The notes under the pieces are model-generated. The model saw nothing but the letters and a program-made list of their open reading frames with translations, was not told the DNA's origin and searched no databases. A stretch of DNA of 64,000 nucleotides from Wuchereria bancrofti (lineage: Eukaryota; Nematoda; Chromadorea; Rhabditida; Onchocercidae): the NCBI GenBank assembly GCA_005281725.1, contig SSBO01000012.1:15329075-15393074 (forward strand), given 5' to 3'. This document shows, piece by piece, positions 55,090 through 64,000 of this stretch. Both the position numbers and the translations under genes were made by a program. Each line of letters starts with the position of its first letter. Position 1 is the first letter of the stretch.

Positions 55090-56672
55090 ACCTCCATGCA
55101 AAGAATGCCAGGACTATGCCGTCGTTTGATAATATTCCCAAAAGACAATTGTTTTATTTTTCTGCGGCAGCACAACCAGATAATATTAAATACATGCTAA
55201 ATGGAAAACCAACGGAAAATGATATATAATTCAATTTGTTCAAAACACAATATAAAAAAAATTACACTAACATTAGACAAAGTTGACCGTCCCGAATCGG
55301 ATGTGAAGTGCGAATGATTTTTTGGGCAATTTCATTCTCGATTTTCTCAGATAGAGCGTCCAGTCGTTCCATTAAACGCCTTTCAACGACAAGTGAATGC
55401 TGAAATAAGGACTGGAGACTAGAAATTTAAATCCCAGTCGAAGAAAGTTTTATGCACAACCTAATATTTAATTAGATAAGCAAATATCTTTTGCAAGACA
55501 AAAACTTCACATGGATCCACACTTTGAAATAATTATTAAAAAACTAAAACTTCTTGAAATCGCTATAAAATCGATGTTTCTTGTTACGCATTCAATTAAA
55601 TGTCACAATCAATACCTACGAATACTCAAGCTTACTAGAATTCATAAACAGAAAAGGGAAACAAAATATTTGATTAAATTAAACAAAAATGTAATCAAAT
55701 TAAACTGGCATAAAATTTATCCTTTCCAATTCATCATCTGATTTCCTCAAGTTAGTCACATAGTTTAGGGAATCTTGATTATTTCTATGCTGCAACAATT
55801 CATCCTTGACCAATGATGATTTTTTAGTCCGAAATTTACTTTTATTAAAAGTTATGAAATTAGTGAGACAGTGAAAAACAAAGGATTTAACTGATTACAT
55901 GGAACAATCTTTGTTAATGCTTATAATGTTTCCAGAACATATACCAAAACATACTGATTTGGTGGTACGTGCAAATCTGATTTTATTTTTTAAATCTTGA
56001 TTCATTTTCTCGAGAATTATTGAAAGAAAAAATCATATTAAATTTCAGATCTGGAACAAAAAATACACACTGCTTATCTGTAAGCATCAGAGAAGGGCCT
56101 TTTTCGATTATTCTTAATACTTTATGTATGTTCTTGTAACGGCCTTCCTCTACTTCTCGTTCTCGGCGCAATTGCAACACTTTCAATTCCAGCAGTTCCT
56201 GCAGTTCGAATCTTTAAAATATAGCATTAACTCATACCATAATATTTTAATTTTTTCAAAATAACATGTTTCAGCTTGAAAAGATACCTTTTCATGTCGT
56301 AAATGTTCCAAAGTCCACTCAGCTTGTTGGTCGTTAGAGTCTTCTGAACTAATTACAGCTTTCTGTAAGAAAATCCTTTAAATTTAAAACTTTAAATCCG
56401 AAAGAAAATAAAGCTGTGGAAAAGTGAATTAGACATGAAGTCATGGTTGGTTGTTCAGGCTTAAATTTGACTTTGTTTTCAAAACTTAGAGCAAAAATTT
56501 AATAGAAAACTAAAAGGAAATCAAAAAACCATGGTATAATGAAAAAAGCTGACCGTCTTTTGATTTAAAAATGGCATAAGCTGGCAATTATCGAAATGTA
56601 GTATGATGGTAACATCAACAAAATTTGTACGCCAGAGCTTCTTAATTTCCACATAAATAAGACCATGGTTTC
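55090..56672. repeat. 1583-bp exact repeat, right copy
   Basis: Same sequence as 53506-55088. Collinear SUN-copy-2 sequence continues after 56672, so the block adds no new exons. Confidence 0.9.
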
Positions 56673-59285
56673 AATGTTTTCGGAAATACGACCAACTAAA
56701 AAAGAAAAATGATGTATATGAGTTGTCTTTTAAGGAAATGAACATTCCAAAGATAAAGAATTAGAAGTTTGCTGTAATTAAGATGCAATTGCAATATATA
56801 AAATCATGTAGAAAGCAGTTCTGAACTGACTGAAGTTCCCTTAAAGCGAAATCAGTCATTTTGACTGTGCTTTTCTCAGTGAACCAGTCAGCAATTGTTT
56901 CCATAATATCAAAATTCCGTAACCGAAATGATAAAGACTTTGAAAAAATAGGCACAAAAATCTTCATGAATTTCTTTATAAAGTTCAATGAGAATTTAAA
57001 AATTCACTAATCAATTTTAACAGATTTTTTAGGGACTGCAAAAGAAATACATAAACAAAAATAACTCTGAATCCATTCCGAAACAGCAGACATCTGTTGG
57101 ACGATGCCAATAGGCTAGAACCTAATACACTGATACTTTCGAAGAAATGAATGATTGCTGATTCTCCTGAAATGGATTTTATAAAATACAAAAAATTTGT
57201 AGATTAAAAGCAAAATTTGCATATCAAAACTGTATAACTCGCTCGGAATTCTACATAAAAAATTATAATTGCACATATTAGTCATTGCTTTCGTACCCAC
57301 TGATGACCTGAAAAGAGAATTTCATTCATTTAAAGATGACATTCAGAAGAATTTCAGCTAAGTGATGGATTTTTAGAGTAATATCTGCAGTCTGTCTAAT
57401 ACTGAACTGAATAGTTGTGTAACTGTGAATGAGAGCATATGATATCAATCAAATATTTAGACCAAATGTCATTAGCGAAACATTGAATTACAAAGACCAC
57501 CAAAAATTAAGCAAAGATCGAAAGACGAATCTGAACTGAGAAAAAAAGATCGTAGATTCGAAAAGAAAAAAGATCCAACCAGCCATAATCACATATTTCG
57601 ATAACTGAACAGCTTTCTGAATGCGTAATCGTGCCACATAGTTTTGCAGGATATAAGAAGAGATCATACAAGAAACGAAATATAACAAACAGCGAATACA
57701 AAGCATTTTTAAGCACCAAATTTAGACCACGTTCTATTTTTTGCTTCCATCCTGTTGTTAGAATATATAACATACATCAATAAAAGTTACTGATAGTTTG
57801 TTTGGTTACAAAACTATGGTTCTAAAATTCTTAAATATTTAAACAGGTGTCATAACTGTATTTCAGTAAAAGTTGTATTTCATAAATCTCTGAAATCAAA
57901 ATTACCATCGGAAAAACTTTGCTGAACTTTGCCAAATAGTTCCATCCCACCTACCATTAAATCATCTCCGCTATCATGTCCTAAAATAACATTACGCATG
58001 AGATATGCAAAAATCAAAAAAAATTACTGATAATCTAAGTTTTTCAATTTGAGATTCCGAAGTTAATTAAAGATATCTATCAGATCTGATCGTCACGGAT
58101 ATAATAAAGTCAAAATGATCTGCCATCGAAAAAATTGTGGATTTTGCCACAGTGTTTCATTAATACAAAAAACAAAAAATTTCCTTAGAGAAACAAATAT
58201 GAAATTGCACTTACGTTTATAAAACATAATAAGCAACAAAAGAAAGATGAACAAAGGAAATAACCACTTCCAGAATGCCGCAGAGTACTTCACCGAACCA
58301 CGAGTTGGAAAAAGCTGCTAAAAAAGATCATTTTTTTTAGCAGCTTTTTGTTTTTATAAACATCTTCAAAATTGACAAAATTATTTCTGAGTGACAAAAT
58401 TTTGACAAAATCAATCGAAAAAAATGAGAAAAATTGAATAACGGGAAACAGGCACTAAATACACGATGGTTATACCTTTTGTGAACAATTTTTTGTCGAC
58501 TTTCGGTAGCTGCAGATTCAAGATTAGTGGTTAATCTTTTCCTTTTAACCGGTCTTACTTCTTCGTAACCAACCAACAGTGCGACTCTTGGTCCAAACCT
58601 GTACAAAAATCAACATTTCACTAAATAGTTTAAATGAAATTCCAATTCGCCTTTTTCTTAGTTTTCTTTTATATAAAATCAGAAGATAACAGATGAAGAA
58701 TTTGTAAAAACTGAAAAGCACGACAATCAGAAAAAAGTGTCGATTTTCAGCATGTTATACCTTGTGATAACATTTTCAAATACTAGTAAGCAAAAGTTAC
58801 AAAAATATGCGAAATCTCTACCGAAATACCATTACGTATGAACAAAATAATTTAAGAAATACGGACTGGACTAAAATTCCGCTTTCTAAAATAGTGGACA
58901 TTCATTCCATCGTCTGAATATAGTTGTGTCTTTTATCCTGCTCCCTAAATGTGAAATGACCTGCCCCAGGTTGTTGAGAAAACAATATAAGTTACACATT
59001 AGCTAATGCATAAGCTACGCGCTCTCGAAGATTCTCGGCGATATAGGATGGCAATGACTGTGTGGAGACCAGGAAAAAAATGAAACCAGTGCCGCATGAA
59101 TACAAAAGACCGATCAAAAAACGAAAGATTTGAAAGGGTAATGTTCAAGTTGCGCTAGTGAAATCCCGGCAGTTTGTTGCTGCAAGGATCTAAAATCAAA
59201 GAAAAGTTTTACCTTAATTCTACATGTTTACCAATTTTGCGACAAAAGAAAAAAGTAGTTCTAATAGTGGAAGCATAAGTTCTTC

Positions 59286-59498
59286 ATGAAAGGGATGTAT
59301 AAATTTGCATGGCGTAAAAGTTTTGCGAACTTATTCAGGTATAAGAAACAATTTAAAACTCATGTCCTCAAATCAAATGAAGGTCATAAAAGACAATTTA
59401 CAGTTGCGATCGAATTGAATCGAGAGATTGACCAAAAATGTAGGAGAATGCGATTAACGGTAGGGAGGCTAATTTTGTTATTGGAAGAAAAACGGTGA
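59286..59498 (+). other. antisense 70-codon open frame in duplicated intron, unknown
   Basis: A plus-strand frame beginning MKGMYKFAWRKSFANLF, rich in Lys and Arg, antisense within an intron of the degenerate SUN copy. The corresponding stretch in copy 1 (about 26254-26450) is interrupted, lacking about 13 bases. It may be the remnant of an inserted gene fragment. No family was recognised. Confidence 0.2.
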
Positions 59499-62400
59499 AA
59501 AAACACGATGTGGCAATTTTAGACAAGAAGTTAGCAAAACGATTGGTGGATGGTAATGTTTTCCCGTGTGGCAGATTCTTGTTTACGTTATGTCTGCGAA
59601 GATTATAGGTTGAATGACTGAAATAGTCAATGAAACAATAAGAATTGAAAAATATTGAAGAAACAAGTTCTCATGGTAAAAAAAAAGATAAAATTAAGTA
59701 ATAATATCATGTATTCCGATAAAAATTCTACTAATAATAAGAATGAATGCAATCGCAGTAGGTAAATTTGATCCTGGTTCAGAATAAAAATTCCGATTCA
59801 GCTATTCTAGATCAAAGTTCTAACATTTACTTATCCAGTTACACCGTCGAAATAGAAAGATGGCCAACGAAAAAGTGCCCACAATTTTATTAAAACAAAT
59901 ACCACAAATTACTTAAGTAAGTAATTCTCTGAGTCTCCCTGACATGCACCTTTCAGATTTAGAAGATTGATACATCTCCAAAATCCAAAATTTTGATACA
60001 CCAAAAGAAGTTAGCAAAAATGTTGCAGTTTGTAAGTAAACAAACCTGAAACCAAAATAACTTCCAATCCAAGCAGTTTTCCCAATAGTAAATTCGGAAA
60101 TTTTTATTGGCAACAGTACTGCTATAAACGTAAGGTAAAATAATTTGAAGAGAAGTGATTCCATTAATCCTGCGGACAGTTTCACAGTACGAACTGATTG
60201 CTTGTTAATTTCTGTTCCACGATCTTCCGAGTATTCGTAACTAGCAGTTACACGCCGTTGCATATTACCAGTTCAATCAGGTCTTAAACGCCTTTCAAAA
60301 TGATTTGGTAATCGCAAATTAAAGTTATAGAACAACAACCATCGTAGAGGAAAGAGAAATTGATGGATTTAAATTTAAATTAAACTTTTTTAAAAGCAGA
60401 TATTTTAAAGTCAGAACCGTCAGAGTGAACCAGTGTAATATGAAAAACAAGATATAATTTAATTTCAATATTCACAAAAATCTCTAAATCTTCAAGAAAT
60501 TCAAAAAAGATTGGTAAAAATAATTTTCAAAACGATAAACAAGGGTAACATACACCGGGCTGAACGAAAGCGCATACGCCATTCATGCTCATCATAACCA
60601 CCATTATGACTGGAAATGCTGCGTCTTCGTCTAATCCCACCTCTACTTTTTTAAGAAAAAGAGATTAAAGGTTAAAAAACAACAAAGAAAATCCTTGTAA
60701 AATCATTGGTAGGCTGACATTAAGCAATGCAAAATGAATGTATAGTTCTAGATTAAATTTGTGCTTTATGTGGAGTTGTATTTCAGAAATAGAGCAACAT
60801 TGCATAAAGACTCAAAAAACTTGATCTTTCACTAGATTATTTTATAACTTTTATGACGTCTTATTTCAATCATAACTGATAAGTTTTTGATTAAAGAATT
60901 CTATTCATATGAATCCTTAGTTTAAACGAGATGATTCATATGACAGCCATGAGTAAAAACTAAATATATAAATTCAGCAAAAAATTTATTTGCAAGTTGT
61001 GAGACAAGAAAGAATCACATCCAAAAAGAAACAGATGATAAACTTACTGGACGTCACCTTTGGAAAAGTAACCAGGTCTTATATATTAATAAATGATTGT
61101 CCTAACTTATTAGCCAAAGAATTGGATGAAGTCAATTGACTACACCATATTGTTTCTCGGAATGGCGCTCGAAATGATTGAAATTCATTTTCTTGCTAGA
61201 AAATTGAAAATCGTCTTATATTTAAATTTAAATGTAAGCAAAAACTGCATGATTTGTTAGTTTAAATTAAAATCAAAATAAAGAAGATAGCTGCTTCTTG
61301 CAAAAAACAAGCTTAAATACAATTACCAATAAGGACATTTAAATAATCTACTGAAATTTTAAATAATTACTGAAACCTTATTCAATAAATTTTGAATAAA
61401 ATCACCAGCCAATAATTCACTGTGAATTAGAAAAATTAACAAAACTTTCGTTATTTGGCTTGGTACTTTATATTTTGCAGTGGATATGAGCGACGAAAAT
61501 TTTCTATCTTGTTTTAAATTTGTCATATTTAATAAAGAAAAAAACCAAGTGAAACGAACCTTCTTTACTTTCTCCAATTCCTCTGAGCTATGCCTGTATT
61601 TTTCAAGATCTTAAACATATTTGAAATTTCACGGTACGGAAATACAGTAAAAATTATGTGCAAAATTTTAGAACAAAAAAAAAGTGGAATAATGCCTAAA
61701 AGTTTCTGTGGAACAGTGAAATAGGAATCAATTCCAATTTTTAGAAGCACCACACAGGAAGTAAAACAAATGTTGAATGTGCTACATCTTTAAAATTTAT
61801 TAAGCAAATATAAAAGTCCATAAGAGCCAGTTCCTTTTAAAAGTTATTTTCACCTTAAAAAACTCACAAGATGTTGATCCCAGCTGCACTTCCTGTTGAA
61901 ATGTTCCGGATTTGGAAATATTCCAGTAATGACATACCAGAAACCTGAAATGTTCAAAATCTGTCAAATTTAAATGTATAAGGAATTAACAAAGAAAATA
62001 GATATGTAAAAACGAACCTGCTCACTGTTTTAAAGAGGAAAATTTCACATTTCCAGCCCGAAAGAAACAAGCAATGCAAAGCGCCCTTTCTCTAAGTTCT
62101 TGATCTTTAGGAATACGGGGCAAAGAGATGTGAGAACTATATTACAGTAGAAAAAAGATAAGAAAATTACTTACAGCAAATGATGAAACGAAAAACACTG
62201 ACAATAATATTAAGAATTTTTGCCAGGGGCCTTGGCATTAGTCCACTCACAAAATTACAGGCACAAAAGTACATGTAGTAAAGTAAATCAGCTGAAAATA
62301 ACATTAACGAGTTGCGGGATGGTAGAAAAGATTAATTTTTAAATTAAAGCTCATAAAGTTTTCATTTGCTTTTCCCAGTATCAGAAGGAAAATAAATCCA

Positions 62401-62648
62401 GGAAATATTTGTAACTCTTACGTTCGACCCGAAATTTTATTTCACTAATGAACTTGAATAATTATAGAGTAACAGTTGTGAAATATGAATTACATAATGA
62501 CTCACTTTTTCGTGCCTTTTCATATGCCCATTTGCGTCTGTAATAATTCAAAGGCAATCTAGACATGCGAGGAGTTTCATAATCATCTGAACCGTTTAGG
62601 CGGTAACTTCTGCCTAAAAAAGAAAAAAACATAAATCCGTGTTAGTCT

Positions 62649-62649
62649 N
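62649..62649. other. contig join (single N)
   Basis: Left of the N is copy-2 SUN sequence. Right of it the sequence restarts about 1.1 kb back in the alignment, first in copy-1 form and then in copy-2 form. Confidence 0.9.
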
Positions 62650-63603
62650 TCATATTCAATAAAGAAAAAAAAAAAAATCAAGTGAAACCAACCTTCTTTA
62701 CTTCCTTCAATTCCTCTGAGCTATGTCTGTGTTTTTCAAGATCTTAAACATATTTGAAATTTCACAGTAGGAAATACAGCAAAAGCAGAAAATCATGTGC
62801 AAAATTTCGGAACAAAAACAAAATGGAATAATGCCTAAAAGTTTCTATGGAACAATGACTTAAAGGAGTCAATTCCAATTTTTAATCCCACCACACAGGA
62901 AGTAAAACAAATGTTAAATGTGCGACATCTTTAAAATTTACTAAGCAAATATAAAAGTCGAAAAGAGCCAGTTCCTTTTAAAAGTTATTTTCACCACAAA
63001 AAACTTACAAGATGTTGATCCTAACTGCACTCCCTGTTTAACTGTGCAATGTTCCGGATTTGGAAATATTCCATTAATGACATACCAAAAACCTGAAATA
63101 TTCAAAATTTGTCAAATTTAAATGTATAAAGAATTAACACAGAAAATAGACATGTAAAAACGAACCTGCTCACTGCTTCAAAGAGGAAAATTTCACATTT
63201 CCAGCCCGGATGAAACAAGCAATGCAAAGCGCCCTTTTTCTAAGTTCTTGATCTTTGGGAATACGGGGCAAAGAGATGCGAGGAAAATTATGTTACAGTA
63301 GAAAAAAGATAAGGAAATTACTTACAGCGAATGATGAAACGAAAAACACTAATAATAATATTAAAAATATTTGCCAGAGGCCTTGGCATTAGTCCACTCA
63401 CAAAATTACAGGCACAAAAGTATATGTAGTAAAGTAAACCAGCTGAAAATAACATTGATGAGTTGCAGGAGAAAAGACTAATTTTTAAATTAAAGCTCAC
63501 AAAGTTTTCATCTGCTTTTTTCAGTGATCAGAAGGAAAATAAAAACAGGAAATACTTGTAACTCTTACGTCCCACCCGAAATTTTATTTCACTAATGAAC
63601 TTG
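62650..63603. repeat. block identical to intact SUN copy
   Basis: Matches 28400-29353 at a constant offset of 34250 without a difference in the stretches compared, including an intronic poly-A tract and the exon at 63326-63442. The equivalent copy-2 sequence at about 61527-62453 differs at many sites. From 63604 on, sequence matches copy 2. Confidence 0.88.
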
Positions 63604-64000
63604 AATAATTATAGAGTAACAGTTGTGAAATATGAATTACATAATGACTCACTTTTTCGTGCCTTTTCATATGCCCATTTGCGTCTGTAATAATTCAAAG
63701 GCAATCTAGACATGCGAGGAGTTTCATAATCATCTGAACCGTTTAGGCGGTAACTTCTGCCTAAAAAAGAAAAAAACATAAATCCGTGTTAGTCTTCAGA
63801 AATGTTTGTAGTTCTCAAAAGACCAGTATTTTAACAGTTAGTTTGTACCGCTGAGGATGAAGATAGCCTTCTGTTTGATCACGCACAAATATCAAATAAT
63901 AAAATTAAATTTAAATCTCTTATGAATAATAAGACATGTTACACAATTAAAGATAAAACTGTTCAAGGACGGAGAAAACAACTTAGATGTTACGTAGGTA

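Larger units (their letters stand above)
50669..62648. repeat. segmental duplication, copy 2 (degenerate SUN locus)
   Basis: Collinear with 19148 to about 29545, introns and 3' flank included. Small indels are frequent. The length is inflated by the 1583-bp block repeated around the N at 55089. Confidence 0.85.
51154..64000 (-). pseudogene. degenerate second copy of the SUN-domain gene
   Basis: Homologous to the intact gene at 19615-30607 and running past the window end. Lesions relative to that copy: a splice acceptor changed from AG to AA at 51591; a 14-bp deletion at about 51901 removing the acceptor of the GECWAF exon; a 4-bp frameshift deletion at about 53716; a donor changed from GT to AT at 54136; an acceptor changed from AG to GG at 54246, with a 1-bp deletion beside it; a 1-bp deletion near 57303; a 14-bp deletion near 57607; a premature TAA at 61079-61081; and a lost donor at about 63984. 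At 52110 the SUN motif Gly-Ala becomes Glu-Val. The last exon has an in-frame 6-bp deletion. Some exons remain open and similar, so loss of function seems fairly recent. An error-laden haplotype contig is the main alternative. Confidence 0.8.

Noticed and set aside
53506..56672. Biological tandem duplication of SUN exons
   Set aside because: The blocks are identical including introns and split exactly at an N. Assembly overlap is far simpler.
51154..64000. Copy 2 as a second functional SUN gene
   Set aside because: Several splice sites are lost and several exons are frameshifted relative to copy 1, including in the SUN domain region.

Overview
The window looks like nuclear DNA of a nematode, probably a clade III (filarial-type) worm. 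It is very AT-rich. Genes are cut into many short exons joined by TTTTCAG- or TTTTTAG-like acceptors and GTAAGT-like donors. Most start codons sit a few bases after an acceptor-like sequence, as expected for spliced-leader trans-splicing. The gene set (UNC-84-type SUN protein, HPPD, CRAL-TRIO/GOLD protein) fits a nematode. The species is not determined.

Layout: 1-12 kb is gene-poor, with a perfect hairpin, small repeats and at most weak exon-like stretches. At 12.9-17.9 kb two co-oriented minus-strand genes encode a PCGF3/5-like Polycomb RING protein and the polyadenylation factor CPSF4 (CPSF30). At 19.6-30.6 kb lies a long minus-strand SUN-domain gene (UNC-84/SUN1 type). At 33.9-39.1 kb are HPPD (tyrosine catabolism) and EMC4 (ER membrane complex), both minus. 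At 40.0-50.5 kb is the C-terminal two-AAA half of PEX1 (minus), whose 6.5-kb intron contains a complete SEC14-like CRAL-TRIO/GOLD gene on the plus strand.

A single N at 50668 interrupts PEX1 before its N-terminal half. From there to the end of the window is a second, diverged copy of the SUN locus. This copy is broken: lost splice sites, frameshifts and a premature stop, including damage in the coiled coil and at the SUN-domain exons. Two further single Ns (55089, 62649) mark contig joins. Around the first, 1583 bp is repeated as far as compared without a difference, which is best read as unmerged contig ends. After the second, the sequence is first identical to the intact SUN copy and then switches to the degenerate copy.

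The genes are mostly housekeeping: 3'-end processing, chromatin, nuclear envelope, ER insertion, peroxisome biogenesis, lipid transfer and tyrosine breakdown. Nothing suggests one joint pathway. The main unusual content is the intact/degenerate SUN pair with its mosaic junctions, and the nested gene in PEX1. No transposase, rRNA, tRNA, CRISPR or viral gene was recognised.
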